Assembly: GCF_000815225.1 (NCBI RefSeq) | Contig: NZ_CP010427.1 | Coordinates: 682,001-746,000, forward strand | DNA from: Allofrancisella guangzhouensis | GTDB taxonomy: Bacteria; Pseudomonadota; Gammaproteobacteria; Francisellales; Francisellaceae | Reading direction: 5' to 3' | DNA length: 64,000 nt | In this document: positions 1-9,665 of the stretch, one piece after another | How the letters are laid out: every line of letters begins with the position of its first letter | Position numbering within the stretch: position 1 is the stretch's first letter | Program-made: the position numbers and the translations under genes | Notes under the pieces: generated by a model | Databases searched by the model: none | The model's input: the letters and a program-made list of their open reading frames with translations, nothing else | What the model was told of the DNA's origin: nothing

Positions 1-7
1 ATTAGTG

Positions 8-1144
8 ATGCAAATTGAGGAAACAATTATAACAAAAATAAAATCTCAAGGGGATAGCATCAGTTTTAGGGAGTATATGCAATTAGCTTTGTATTATCCA
101 AATTACGGGTATTACTCTAGCTTTAGGGATAAGATATCAAAACAAGGTGATTTTATCACAGCAGCCTCACAAACATCTTTATTTGCACGAACTTTTGCAA
201 ATCAATTTGCAATAATATTTTCTGAATTTGAGCAAGGGTGTAACATTATAGAATTTGGAGCAGGAACAGGTAAGTTTGCGGCTGATTGTATGGATGAGCT
301 AAATAGACTAGGTGTTCTTCCTGAGAAATATTTTATAATAGAGCTAAGTGCAAATCTTAAATTTAGACAACAAGAGCATATTAAACAAAGCGTTCCCCAT
401 CTTTTTGAAAGATTGGTATGGTTAGAAGAACTTCCTAAGCAGAAGCAAAAAGCTATAGTTTTTGCCAATGAAGTTTTAGATGCTATGCCAGTAGATATTT
501 TCAAAACAAAAAATAATAGCCTTATTCAGCAGGGAGTAACTTTAAAGGTAGATAAATTTGAACTTATAGATTTGCAGAACAATGATCCACTTTTCGAATA
601 TGAAGCCCAAAGAATACTATCTGATAATATAAGTTTTGAAGATGGATATATTAGTGAGCTAAACACTTGGATACGTCCTTGGGTTAAGTCTCTAAAAGAT
701 AGCTTAGATCAAGCAGTGATATTTTTATGTGATTATGGATACCATAGAAAATTATATTATACTCCAGCACGTAGTATGGGAACTTTGGCTTGTTACCATA
801 AGCATCAAGTTAACTTTGATCCATTTATAAATGTAGGTTTGCAAGATATAACTTCGCATGTTGATTTTACAACAGTTGCTGAGGCAGCTACAGAAGTTGG
901 CTTTGAGTTAGATGGTTATATGAATCAAGCTAATTTTTTAAAAAGAGCAGGTATAGATAAAGTGTTTACTAATTTGTTTCAAAGCTTAGATCAAAAGGAT
1001 CAACTAATATATAATAGGGACCTAAAGGAGCTTTTACTGGGTGATAAACTAGCAGAGACTTTTAAGGTTATTTGTTTTTCTCTTGGTTTTGACTCTATTT
1101 TAGATGTTTTTGATAATGAGGATAATATCGATTATCTGTTATAA
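8..1144 (+). CDS. MidA-type SAM-dependent methyltransferase
   Basis: Protein of about 378 residues of the COG1565/Methyltransf_28 family (MidA, NDUFAF7), which in mitochondria methylates an arginine of a complex I subunit; the bacterial role is less certain. The family signature is visible near the N-terminus: a YYPNYGYYSS stretch, then GDFITAAS, followed by the SAM-binding IIEFGAGTGKFAADCM at about residues 79-94 and ANEVLDAMPVD at about 155. Length fits the family. GTG at 5 directly precedes ATG at 8, so either could start translation; the upstream ribosome site is outside the window. The gene is followed after 10 bases by the phosphohexomutase, so the two are probably co-transcribed. Family assignment is solid; the bacterial substrate is unknown. 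Confidence 0.85.
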   Translation: MQIEETIITKIKSQGDSISFREYMQLALYYPNYGYYSSFRDKISKQGDFITAASQTSLFARTFANQFAIIFSEFEQGCNIIEFGAGTGKFAADCMDELNRLGVLPEKYFIIELSANLKFRQQEHIKQSVPHLFERLVWLEELPKQKQKAIVFANEVLDAMPVDIFKTKNNSLIQQGVTLKVDKFELIDLQNNDPLFEYEAQRILSDNISFEDGYISELNTWIRPWVKSLKDSLDQAVIFLCDYGYHRKLYYTPARSMGTLACYHKHQVNFDPFINVGLQDITSHVDFTTVAEAATEVGFELDGYMNQANFLKRAGIDKVFTNLFQSLDQKDQLIYNRDLKELLLGDKLAETFKVICFSLGFDSILDVFDNEDNIDYLL

Positions 1145-1154
1145 AGGAGTTTTG

Positions 1155-2537
1155 ATGTATAAAAATGTGCAAAATATGTCTAAATATATATATAGGGCAT
1201 ATGATATTAGAGGTGTCGTTCCAACTGATCTTAATGAGGATGTTGTTTTTAATATAGGTTTAGCATTTGGAACAAAAGCACGAGAGTTAAACCAAAACCA
1301 AGTTGCTATTGCTAGAGATGGGCGTTTATCTGGACCTAGTTTATTAGCTGCTTTAGAAAATGGTATTTTGGCAAGTGGTTGTGATGTCATTAATATTGGC
1401 GCAGTACCAACTCCAGTTTTATATTTTGCTGCTAAAAAGTTAACCAATGGCACAGGCATTATGCTGACAGGTAGTCATAATCCAGCAGATTATAATGGTT
1501 TGAAAATGACTTTGGCTGATAACACATTAGCGAATGAGGAAATATTAGGAATAGAGAACTTAATAAGAAAAAATATTTTTTCTCAAGGTGAGGGAATATC
1601 CACTAAGAAAGATATTTCACAAGAATATATAAGTTTTATTTTAGAGAAAGAGACTCTTGATAAAAAGCTTAAGGTAGTTATAGACGCTGGTAATGGTATA
1701 GCAGGTAACATAGCTCCAGAATTATTTGAAAAATTAGGCTGCGATGTTATTAAAATGTATTGTGAAGTTGATGGTAATTTTCCTAATCATCATCCAGATC
1801 CAAGTAAACTTAAGAATTTACAAGATCTTATTGTTAGAGTAAAAGAATTAAAAGCAGATGTTGGTCTTGCTTTTGATGGTGATGGTGATAGGCTTGGTTT
1901 AGTTACTAATAGTGGCGATATCATAGCAGCTGATAGACAACTTATGCTTTATGCAAAAGATGTGCTTAGCAATAAGCCAGGAGCTCATATTCTTTATGAT
2001 GTTAAATCCACCAAAAACTTAGATAATTTTGTTAAAAGTCTGGGTGGTAAGGCAACTATGTATAAAACTGGCCATGCATTAATTAAGAAAAAGATGAAAC
2101 AAGAGCCTGTGGATTTAGCTGGTGAGATGAGCGGTCATATATTCTTTAACGATAGGTGGCCAGGGTTTGATGATGGTTTATATACTGGCGTTAGGCTTTT
2201 AAATATTCTCTCTAAGACTAATAAAACTTTAGATGAGATATTTGCAGAAATTCCTCAAAGCGTAGCTACTCCAGAGATAAATATAGATGTTACAGAAGAT
2301 ACTAAATTTGAAATAATAGAGGTTATTTTACAATCATGTAAAAAAGAATTTCCAGATGCAAATATTATTTCGATAGATGGTGTAAGAGTTGAGTTTGAAA
2401 ATGGTTGGGCGCTTGTTAGGGCATCAAATACGACCCCTTGTTTAGTTTTAAGGTTTGAGGCTGATAGTCAAAAAGATTTAGAGTGCATCAGGACTAAATT
2501 TATGAGTGTTATTAGTAAGGTTTTAGAGAAATATTAA
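1155..2537 (+). CDS. phosphomannomutase/phosphoglucomutase (AlgC/ManB type)
   Basis: Alpha-D-phosphohexomutase that interconverts hexose 6- and 1-phosphates, feeding GDP-mannose or UDP-glucose synthesis for surface polysaccharide. All four active-site elements are present: the phosphoserine loop TGSHNPADYNGLKM, the metal loop DGDGDRLG, the sugar-specificity loop GEMSGHIFF and the C-terminal phosphate-binding RASNTTPCLVLRFEA. The reading frame stays open further upstream, but ATG 1155 has AAGGAG (1143-1148) at ideal spacing and lies 10 bases after the preceding gene, so I start there; ATG 1176 is a second option that matches the usual family N-terminus. Mannose versus glucose preference cannot be read from sequence. 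Confidence 0.9.
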   Translation: MYKNVQNMSKYIYRAYDIRGVVPTDLNEDVVFNIGLAFGTKARELNQNQVAIARDGRLSGPSLLAALENGILASGCDVINIGAVPTPVLYFAAKKLTNGTGIMLTGSHNPADYNGLKMTLADNTLANEEILGIENLIRKNIFSQGEGISTKKDISQEYISFILEKETLDKKLKVVIDAGNGIAGNIAPELFEKLGCDVIKMYCEVDGNFPNHHPDPSKLKNLQDLIVRVKELKADVGLAFDGDGDRLGLVTNSGDIIAADRQLMLYAKDVLSNKPGAHILYDVKSTKNLDNFVKSLGGKATMYKTGHALIKKKMKQEPVDLAGEMSGHIFFNDRWPGFDDGLYTGVRLLNILSKTNKTLDEIFAEIPQSVATPEINIDVTEDTKFEIIEVILQSCKKEFPDANIISIDGVRVEFENGWALVRASNTTPCLVLRFEADSQKDLECIRTKFMSVISKVLEKY

Positions 2538-2559
2538 CTATCGTAAAGATCGTTACTGG

Positions 2560-2588
2560 TTGATGTTGTATTGTTATTGACTTATAAT
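2560..2588 (+). promoter_or_regulatory. sigma70 promoter of the pdh operon
   Basis: TTGATG (2560-2565), a 17-base spacer and a perfect TATAAT (2583-2588), about 50 bases before the aceE start codon. No PdhR-like dyad (ATTGGTnnnACCAAT) is visible around it. Confidence 0.7.
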
Positions 2589-2641
2589 CAGCTGGGTATA
2601 TATTTTAATTTCATAATATTCGATTAATTCGGAGGAAAAGG

Positions 2642-5320
2642 ATGTCGGATTTCACTAAAGATATTGATGTTTTAGAAACTCAAGAATGGCTTGAAGCGTT
2701 CGAGGATGTTGTTAAAAGAGAAGGTGTTGATAGAGCCAGATTCCTATTTGACCAGCTTCTAGTTAAAGGAGCTGAGCTTGGTGTAGAGAGTGCTTATGCA
2801 ACAGCTAAAGTTAAGAAATACATTAACTCTATAGATGTTAGTAATCAGCCTAGCTACCCGGGAGATATAGAGTTAGAGAAGAAAATTGAAGCGGTAAACA
2901 GATGGAACTCAACTGTTATCGTAGCACATGCTAATAAAAAAGACGGATCAATTGGTGGTCATATAGGTACAGGTGCAGGGGCTATGACTCTGTATGAAGT
3001 CGGTTTTAACCATTTTTGGAAAGCTCCAAATGAAAACCATGCAGGTGATTTAATTTTTTACCAAGGACACCTTTCTCCAATAGTTTATGCTCGTTCTTTT
3101 CTAGAGGGTAGAATTTCATCTGAGCAATTAGATAACTTCAGAAAACAAGCTTTTAATGGTGAAATGGCTGTTTCTTCTTATCCGCATCCTTATCTACAAC
3201 CTACATATTGGCAGTTTCCTACAGTTTCTATGGGACTTGGGCCTTTGCAAGCTATTTATCAGGCTAGATTTATGAAATATCTAGAGGCAAGAGGACTAGC
3301 TAAAACTTCTGATCGTAGAGTTTGGGCATTTTGTGGTGATGGTGAAATGGATGAGCCAGAATCAATCGGCTCCATTACTAGAGCAGGTCGTGAAGGTTTA
3401 GATAATTTAATTTTTGTGGTTAATTGTAACTTACAAAGGTTAGATGGTCTTGTAAATGGTAATGGCAACATTGTCGAAGAGCTAGCAGATGTATTTATGG
3501 GTGCAGGCTGGAATGTCATCAAAGTACTATGGAGTAGTGATTGGGACAAATTACTAAATGATCCAAAAGCAGGTAAAAAATTACAAGAAAGATTAAGTTC
3601 ACTAAATGATGGTCAATTCCACACTATTAAAGCTCACGGTGGAGCAGAGTGTCGTAAAGTGGTATTTAGTGGTGATGAAGACTTAGAAGCTCTAGCAAAA
3701 GACATGTCAGATGCTGATTTGGCAGCACTTCGTCGCGGTGGTCATGATCCGCTTAAAATCTACGCTGCTTATAAAAAAGCTACAGAAAATGCAAATGGAC
3801 GCCCAACTCTTATATTACCAATGACTGTTAAAGGTTATGGCTTAGGTGAGTGGGGAGAGTCTAAAAATATCGCTCATAACGTTAAAAAACTTGATACAGA
3901 AGCGTTAGATTATATTAGAAATAGATTTGATGTTCCTGCTAAAAAAGAAGATGTTGAAAATTATAAGCTTATTAAACTAGATGAAAATTCTCCAGAAATG
4001 AAATATCTTCATTCTAAGAGAAAAGACTTAGGTGGTTATATGCCTGCTAGGCTTGAGAACAATCAAGCATTAGAAATACCTCACTACACAGATTTTGCTA
4101 AAAATCTTTTAGATGATAGTGGTGATAGAGAGTTTTCAACGACTACAGCTTTTGTAAGAATTTTGTCAACGTTAGCAAAAGACAAAAAATTAGGTAAGTA
4201 TCTTGTACCAATTACAGTTGATGAATCACGTACTTTTGGCATGGAAGGATTATTTAGACAGCTAGGTATTTATAATCCTAAAGGTCAACAATATGTTCCA
4301 GAAGACAAGCAACAAGTTATGTTCTACAAAGAATCTGTAGATGGTCAGATTTTACAAGAAGGTATTAATGAACAGGGAGGTTTTTGCTCATGGATAGCAG
4401 CAGCAACTTCTTATAGTGTTCATAAGGTGCCAATGGTTCCATTTATGATTTACTATTCTATGTTTGGTTTCCAAAGATTTGGAGACTTGGCATGGGCAGC
4501 TGGTGACTCTATGGCAAAAGGTTTTGTTATAGGTGGCACATCTGGTCGTACAACTTTAAATGGCGAAGGTCTACAGCATGAAGATGGTCATAGCCATATC
4601 CAAGCTGGATTAATACCAAATTGTGTGTCTTATGATCCAACTTACGCTTACGAGCTCGCTGTTATATTGCATGAAGGTATGAAGAGAATGTATGTTGATG
4701 GTGATAAAGTTTATTATTACATCACGGTTATGAATGAGAATTATTCTCATAGAGCTATGCCAGAAGGTTGTGAAGATGGTATTATCAAAGGTTTATATAA
4801 GCTAGAAGATAATAAGCCTGCTAAAAATCATGTTCAATTAATGGGTTCTGGTTCTATTCTAAGAGAAGTTGAAGCAGCAGCTAAGATGCTTAAAGATGAG
4901 TATGATATTAGCTCAAATATTTGGAGTATGACTAGTGCAAATGAGCTTTATAGAGAGGCTAAAAATGTAGCTAGAACAAATATGCTTCATCCAACAGCTA
5001 AGAAAAAAGAAAGCTATATAGAAAAATGCTTTAAAAATGAGCAAGGTCCTGTGATAGCATCTACTGACTATATTAAGCTTTATACAGATCAGTTAAGAGA
5101 ATTTATACCTCATACATTTGTTAACTTAGGTACAGATGGTTTTGGTAGATCAGATACTAGAGCGGCGCTAAGAAGTTTCTTTGAAGTAGATAGATATCAT
5201 GTTGTAGTGGCAGCACTTTATGCTTTATCTTTAGATGGTAAAGTTAAAGTAAGTGAAGTAAAAGAAGCTATTAAAAAATATAATATAGATCCAGAGCGTG
5301 TAGCTCCATTATACAGCTAA
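2642..5320 (+). CDS. aceE: pyruvate dehydrogenase E1 component (homodimeric type)
   Basis: Thiamine-diphosphate enzyme that decarboxylates pyruvate and passes the acetyl group to the E2 lipoyl domain; cytoplasmic, part of the pyruvate dehydrogenase complex. The 892-residue length fits the single-chain E1 of gammaproteobacteria. The family TPP/metal motif GDGEMDEPE lies at about residues 232-240, and HIGTGAGAMTLYEVGFNHF and GLQHEDGHSH are typical E1 blocks. The start is supported by GGAGGAAAAGG just upstream. It heads an aceE-aceF-lpd operon; aceF begins 17 bases after its stop. No truncation or odd feature seen. Confidence 0.97.
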   Translation: MSDFTKDIDVLETQEWLEAFEDVVKREGVDRARFLFDQLLVKGAELGVESAYATAKVKKYINSIDVSNQPSYPGDIELEKKIEAVNRWNSTVIVAHANKKDGSIGGHIGTGAGAMTLYEVGFNHFWKAPNENHAGDLIFYQGHLSPIVYARSFLEGRISSEQLDNFRKQAFNGEMAVSSYPHPYLQPTYWQFPTVSMGLGPLQAIYQARFMKYLEARGLAKTSDRRVWAFCGDGEMDEPESIGSITRAGREGLDNLIFVVNCNLQRLDGLVNGNGNIVEELADVFMGAGWNVIKVLWSSDWDKLLNDPKAGKKLQERLSSLNDGQFHTIKAHGGAECRKVVFSGDEDLEALAKDMSDADLAALRRGGHDPLKIYAAYKKATENANGRPTLILPMTVKGYGLGEWGESKNIAHNVKKLDTEALDYIRNRFDVPAKKEDVENYKLIKLDENSPEMKYLHSKRKDLGGYMPARLENNQALEIPHYTDFAKNLLDDSGDREFSTTTAFVRILSTLAKDKKLGKYLVPITVDESRTFGMEGLFRQLGIYNPKGQQYVPEDKQQVMFYKESVDGQILQEGINEQGGFCSWIAAATSYSVHKVPMVPFMIYYSMFGFQRFGDLAWAAGDSMAKGFVIGGTSGRTTLNGEGLQHEDGHSHIQAGLIPNCVSYDPTYAYELAVILHEGMKRMYVDGDKVYYYITVMNENYSHRAMPEGCEDGIIKGLYKLEDNKPAKNHVQLMGSGSILREVEAAAKMLKDEYDISSNIWSMTSANELYREAKNVARTNMLHPTAKKKESYIEKCFKNEQGPVIASTDYIKLYTDQLREFIPHTFVNLGTDGFGRSDTRAALRSFFEVDRYHVVVAALYALSLDGKVKVSEVKEAIKKYNIDPERVAPLYS

Positions 5321-5337
5321 TTGGTAAGGAGATATTA

Positions 5338-6942
5338 ATGTCTATAGAGGTAATTAAAGTACCAGATATTGGTGATTATAGTGAAGTTGATGTGATTGAA
5401 GTTAATGTTTCTGAGGGTGATGTTATTGCTAAAGAAGATTCTTTAATTACATTAGAAACAGATAAGGCTAGTATGGAAGTGCCTTCTCCAGTAGCTGGTA
5501 AGATAGTTAAATTAACTGTAAAAGCTGGTGATAAAGTTTCACAAGGCTCTGCAATTATGGAAGTAGAAGTTGCAGGTGACGAAAAGGCTCAAGATTCAAA
5601 ACAACAACAAGAATCCATACAGTCTGCCTCTGATGAGGTATCTAAGCCACAGTCTAGAGCTTCCCAAGCATCTTCAGAAGTTATAGATGTAAAAGTACCA
5701 GATATTGGTGACTATAGTGAGGTTGATGTCATAGAGGTATCTGTGAAGGTTGGTGATAAAATTGAAAAAGAAGACTCTCTAATCACATTAGAAACAGATA
5801 AAGCTAGTATGGAGGTACCATCTTCAGTAGCAGGTGAAGTTGTTGAAGTTTTAACAAAAGTTGGTGAAAAGGTGTCACAAGGCAGTTTGATACTTAAAGT
5901 TAAAACAGAAGGTTCAGCTCCAGCACAAGCTAGTTCACAACCTGCAGCTGCTAAACAAGAGGCGCCTAAACAGCAAGCTGCTACAGCACCAGCATTAAGT
6001 TCGGTAAATGAGTATGCTGTAGATAATTCTAGTGCTCATGCTTCACCAGCTGTTAGAAAGCTAGCAAGAATATTAAATGTGGATCTAAGTAAAGTAAAAG
6101 CTACAGGTCGTAAAGGTAGAGTTACAAAAGAAGACTGTTATAACTATATTAAAAATGCTGTTAGTCAGGTTCAATCTGGTAAGGTTGCAGCTAGTGGCAG
6201 TGGTTTAGATCTTCTAGATGATCCAGTAGTTGATTTTGCTAAGTTTGGTGAGATTGAAACGTTAGCCTTATCAAGAATTAATAAAATTAGCTCAAAAAAT
6301 CTACATAGAAACTGGGTCAAAATTCCTCATGTTACTTTTTATGATGATGCAGATGTTACAGATCTTGAGGAGTTTAGAAATGCTAAAAAAGCATTTGCTG
6401 AAAAGAAAGGTGTGAAAATTACTCCTTTGTCATTCTTGGTTAAAGCAGCTGCAGTTGCATTGCAAGAGTTCCCAAGGTTCAATAGTTCTCTATCTAATGA
6501 TGGTGAGAGTCTGATTGTTAAAAAGTATTATAATATAGGTTTTGCTGCTGACACTCCTGTTGGTCTTATGGTTCCTGTAATTAAAGATGCTGATAAAAAA
6601 GGTATTATTGAAATATCAAAAGATATCATGGAGTTAGCAGGTAAGGCTCGTGATGGTAAGTTAGGTGCAAAAGACATGGCTGGCGCTACATTTACTATCT
6701 CAAGTATTGGAGTACTAGGTACTACAGCATTTACACCAATTATTAATATGCCGGAAGTAGCAATTATGGGTGTGTCAAAAACTGCAGTGAAACCAGTTTG
6801 GAATGGTAAAGAATTCACCCCAAGAACTATGCTCCCACTGTCTTTATCTACAGATCATAGAGTGATAGATGGTGCGTTAGCTGCGAAGTTCTTAACTAGG
6901 TATTGTCAGATATTATCTGATTTACGTGAAATCATAATGTAA
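5338..6942 (+). CDS. aceF: pyruvate dehydrogenase E2, dihydrolipoyl acetyltransferase
   Basis: Core of the pyruvate dehydrogenase complex, transferring the acetyl group from lipoamide to CoA. There are two N-terminal lipoyl domains with the same ETDKASMEVPS motif, the lipoylated lysines being K43 and K155. Ala/Gln/Pro-rich linkers and an E1/E3-binding domain (SPAVRKLARILNVDLSKVKATG, shown here only as its position, about residues 239-260) follow. The catalytic domain ends with STDHRVIDGA, where H507 and D511 are the expected active-site pair. E. coli has three lipoyl domains; two is common elsewhere. The two lipoyl segments are near-repeats at DNA level (about 5350-5580 and 5690-5900) and could recombine. 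Confidence 0.97.
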   Translation: MSIEVIKVPDIGDYSEVDVIEVNVSEGDVIAKEDSLITLETDKASMEVPSPVAGKIVKLTVKAGDKVSQGSAIMEVEVAGDEKAQDSKQQQESIQSASDEVSKPQSRASQASSEVIDVKVPDIGDYSEVDVIEVSVKVGDKIEKEDSLITLETDKASMEVPSSVAGEVVEVLTKVGEKVSQGSLILKVKTEGSAPAQASSQPAAAKQEAPKQQAATAPALSSVNEYAVDNSSAHASPAVRKLARILNVDLSKVKATGRKGRVTKEDCYNYIKNAVSQVQSGKVAASGSGLDLLDDPVVDFAKFGEIETLALSRINKISSKNLHRNWVKIPHVTFYDDADVTDLEEFRNAKKAFAEKKGVKITPLSFLVKAAAVALQEFPRFNSSLSNDGESLIVKKYYNIGFAADTPVGLMVPVIKDADKKGIIEISKDIMELAGKARDGKLGAKDMAGATFTISSIGVLGTTAFTPIINMPEVAIMGVSKTAVKPVWNGKEFTPRTMLPLSLSTDHRVIDGALAAKFLTRYCQILSDLREIIM

Positions 6943-6955
6943 GCGGAGTTTTAAA

Positions 6956-8365
6956 ATGAGTGATATTAAAACACAGGTTGTAGTGTTAGGTAGTGGTCCT
7001 GGTGGATATAGTGCAGCTTTTAGAGCGGCTGATTTAGGATTAGAAGTTACTTTAATAGAAAGATATGAGAATATTGGTGGAGTGTGTCTAAACGTTGGTT
7101 GTATTCCATCCAAAGCATTACTACATATTGTAAAAGTTATCAATGAAGCTAGACATCTAGCAGCTGATGGCATCCTTGAAATGGGTGATATCAAAATTAA
7201 TAAAGATAAAATTCTTAAATATAAGAATGATGTTGTTAGTAAGCTTACCAGCGGTCTTAAAGGCATGGCTCAGATGAGAAAAGTTAAGATCGTACAAGGT
7301 TACGGTAAATTTGTATCTGACAAAGAGCTTGCTGTAGAGAGTGCTGACGGTAAAGTAACTAAAATAACTTTTGATAATTGTATTATCGCTGCTGGATCTA
7401 GTGTGATAAATCTACCATTTGTGCCAAAAGATGACAGAATTATCGACTCAACTGGTGCTCTTGAAATGAAAGAGATTCCAGAAACTATGCTTGTAGTTGG
7501 TGGTGGAATTATTGGTCTTGAGATGGCTCAAGTATACTCTGAACTTGGTACAAAGATTACAGTAGTTGAATTTGCTGATCAGCTTATGAATGGTGTAGAT
7601 AAAGATATAGTAAAAGCTTATGAGAAGATGAACAAGCGTTATGAAGTTCGCCTAAAAACTGGTGTCACAGCTATGGATGCTCGTAAAGATGGTATCTATG
7701 TAACTATGGAAGGTCAGCACTCAGCTAAAGAAGAAAGATATGATAGAGTGCTTATGGCTATTGGCCGTAAGCCAAATGGTAAGCTAATTGATGCCGAAAA
7801 AGCTGGTGTAAGAGTTGATGAAAAAGGGTTTATTCCCGTTGATAAGCAACTTCGTACAAATGTGTCACACATCTTTGCAATAGGTGATATTATTGGTCAG
7901 CCGATGCTTGCACATAAAGCTGTCCCAGAGGGAAGAACTGCTGCTGAAGTTATTTCTGGCTTAAATCATAGTTTTGATCCTTTAGTGATTCCAGCTGTTG
8001 CTTATACTGATCCAGAAGTTGCTTGGGTAGGTGAGACTGAAACTTCAGCTAAAGCTAAAGGTATTAAGTATGAAAAGGGCGTTTTCCCTTGGGCTGCTAG
8101 TGGTCGATCATTAAGTATTGGTAGATCAGAGGGTATGACAAAAGTATTATTTGATGAGAATCACAGAATTATTGGTGCTTCTATCGTTGGTACTAATGCT
8201 GGTGAGCTTATTTCAGAAGCAGCTTTGGCTATTGAGATGGGTTGTGATGCTGAAGATATCGCTCTTACAGTTCATCCACATCCAACTTTATCTGAAAGCT
8301 TAATGATGGCTACAGAAGTTTTTGAAGGTACTGCAACAGATCTTCCTCCGCAAAAGAAAAGTTAA
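6956..8365 (+). CDS. lpd: dihydrolipoyl dehydrogenase (E3)
   Basis: FAD/NAD flavoenzyme that reoxidises dihydrolipoamide in the pyruvate and 2-oxoglutarate dehydrogenase complexes. The FAD-binding GSGPGGYSAAF, the redox-active disulfide GGVCLNVGCIPSKALL, the NAD-binding VGGGIIGLEMA, the second FAD motif IFAIGDI and the C-terminal HPHPTLSE (active-site His-Glu) are all intact. The 469-residue length is normal. It closes the aceE-aceF-lpd operon, 13 bases after aceF. No strong intrinsic terminator is seen behind it. Confidence 0.97.
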   Translation: MSDIKTQVVVLGSGPGGYSAAFRAADLGLEVTLIERYENIGGVCLNVGCIPSKALLHIVKVINEARHLAADGILEMGDIKINKDKILKYKNDVVSKLTSGLKGMAQMRKVKIVQGYGKFVSDKELAVESADGKVTKITFDNCIIAAGSSVINLPFVPKDDRIIDSTGALEMKEIPETMLVVGGGIIGLEMAQVYSELGTKITVVEFADQLMNGVDKDIVKAYEKMNKRYEVRLKTGVTAMDARKDGIYVTMEGQHSAKEERYDRVLMAIGRKPNGKLIDAEKAGVRVDEKGFIPVDKQLRTNVSHIFAIGDIIGQPMLAHKAVPEGRTAAEVISGLNHSFDPLVIPAVAYTDPEVAWVGETETSAKAKGIKYEKGVFPWAASGRSLSIGRSEGMTKVLFDENHRIIGASIVGTNAGELISEAALAIEMGCDAEDIALTVHPHPTLSESLMMATEVFEGTATDLPPQKKS

Positions 8366-8514
8366 AGTCTCAGAGTCAGAACTTAAAAAAATTAAGGAGT
8401 TTTGGGGTAAAAATTATACATCAAAGTAAGAAAGTTTTTACTTGATTTCATCTGTCATACTCATAAAAAACATACGTAATATTTATGTTAGTATTTATAT
8501 TAATGCTTATGTAA

Positions 8515-8566
8515 TTTGCCTTAAAAAAGCTGGTATTTTCCAGATTTCACTTTAAAGTGCGGCAAA
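8515..8566 (+). other. possible three-way-junction RNA structure
   Basis: In the 431 bases between lpd and the LuxR-type gene lies a compact fold. TTTGCC (8515-8520) pairs with GGCAAA (8561-8566) and encloses two hairpins. The first is CTGG/CCAG (8530-8533 with 8540-8543), extended by AAA/TTT (8526-8528 with 8545-8547). The second is CACT/AGTG with a TTAA loop (8548-8559). The shape is that of a junction riboswitch or a structured transcript end, but it matches no class I can name, and no poly-T follows. The rest of 8366-8796 is AT-rich non-coding DNA. Confidence 0.35.
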
Positions 8567-8681
8567 CCTAATAGCCAAGTTTTTATTTAGAATAAATAAC
8601 TATTTAGCTAAATTTATTATTTACTCTACTTGTTTTTCTATGTTATATTGTTTTTATAGTTGTTTTAATTTTATTATTAAT

Positions 8682-8728
8682 CAATAAAGAGCTTATTGGT
8701 ATTTAGATATATTTTAAGATATATTTTA
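8682..8728 (+). promoter_or_regulatory. dyad and tandem repeat upstream of the LuxR-type gene
   Basis: CAATAA (8682-8687) and TTATTG (8693-8698) form a dyad with a five-base centre. A perfect tandem of the 12-mer AGATATATTTTA (8705-8716 and 8717-8728) follows. Both sit 70-115 bases before the preferred start of the regulator gene and could be an operator/promoter region. In DNA this AT-rich, chance cannot be excluded. Confidence 0.3.
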
Positions 8729-8796
8729 AATTTACTGCCTTGTGCTTATTTATGAAGTTCTTTTATGGTTATATATCGTTGAGGTTTTTATTTAAA

Positions 8797-9594
8797 ATGA
8801 TAAACTACTTTCCTGATAATGTAGAAGCTCTAGAATTTGCTAAAAGTATGAAAACTTTTATGCTTAATGTTATAGCTGACTTAAGTAAGAACACATATGT
8901 CGATAATTTTGATTATATTAAATTCCATAAGAATGGAAGTATCTTAAACTTGGCAACTAATATAAAGCTTTTAGAATATCGCTTTAGAAATAATATCAAA
9001 TATAAAATTTTATTTGAAGGTCTGATCAAAGAAGAAATTATTGGAAAGCCACATATATATTTATGGCCTAATGAACCAAGTAATCAAATAATGAAAGTGT
9101 TATTTGAGTTCGGTATGTCGAATGGATGTAGCATATTTATTTGTAATAAAAATTTTATAGAAGTATTTTCTTTTTCTTCTTCAAAAGGTATATCACTCAA
9201 TAATTTATATACAAATAAATTTAGTTACTTAAAACAATTTATAGCTTTCTTTAAAAGCATGTATTTAAGGTATGTATCAATATCAGGTAAAGAAGTCGAA
9301 TATATTAAAACAGACCTTAAATTCCCTAAGGTAGTTAAAAAAGAAAGCAAAAGTTTTGAAATGCCAAAAAAGATTTACATTGCAGAGAATGTATTCCTAA
9401 CACATAAAGAATTAGAAGTTTGTAAATATTTTTTAAAAGGATATTCGAATAAAAAAATAGCTCAAATATTGTGTAAATCTCTAAGAACTGTTGAAACTAA
9501 TCTCAACACTGTTAAAAATAGATTAAATCTAAACTTTCGCGATGATATTGTTGACTTTTTTGCTGATAAATATTGGATTGTAGATTCATTGTAA
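8797..9594 (+). CDS. LuxR-type HTH transcriptional regulator (solo)
   Basis: DNA-binding regulator of about 265 residues. The C-terminal 60-70 residues form a GerE/LuxR helix-turn-helix: FLTHKELEVCKYFLKGYSNK, then IAQILCKSLRTVETNLN and VKNRLNL. The N-terminal ~190 residues match no sensor domain I recognise, show no receiver aspartate pattern, and no luxI-type synthase is nearby. The frame stays open upstream with TTG 8740 and ATG 8752. I prefer ATG 8797 because GAGG (8781-8784) precedes it, though the spacing is long. Transcribed in the same direction as the biosynthetic island that starts 177 bases downstream, it is a candidate cluster regulator (inference). Confidence 0.7.
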   Translation: MINYFPDNVEALEFAKSMKTFMLNVIADLSKNTYVDNFDYIKFHKNGSILNLATNIKLLEYRFRNNIKYKILFEGLIKEEIIGKPHIYLWPNEPSNQIMKVLFEFGMSNGCSIFICNKNFIEVFSFSSSKGISLNNLYTNKFSYLKQFIAFFKSMYLRYVSISGKEVEYIKTDLKFPKVVKKESKSFEMPKKIYIAENVFLTHKELEVCKYFLKGYSNKKIAQILCKSLRTVETNLNTVKNRLNLNFRDDIVDFFADKYWIVDSL

Positions 9595-9665
9595 ATATTT
9601 AAAATATGTGGTTTTTCACGGTGTTTTTATCTTAGTTATTTTGGTTTAATAGTCTCTATGAACGA

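Noticed and set aside
5350-5900. Long near-repeat inside aceF
   Set aside because: Explained by two lipoyl domains, a normal feature of E2 proteins.
6922-7266. Minus-strand frame of 114 codons opposite lpd
   Set aside because: Entirely antisense to a well-supported gene and without codon or motif support.
8424-8443. AAGTAA/TTACTT as the lpd terminator
   Set aside because: The stem is short and AT-only, and there is no poly-T after it; too weak to call.
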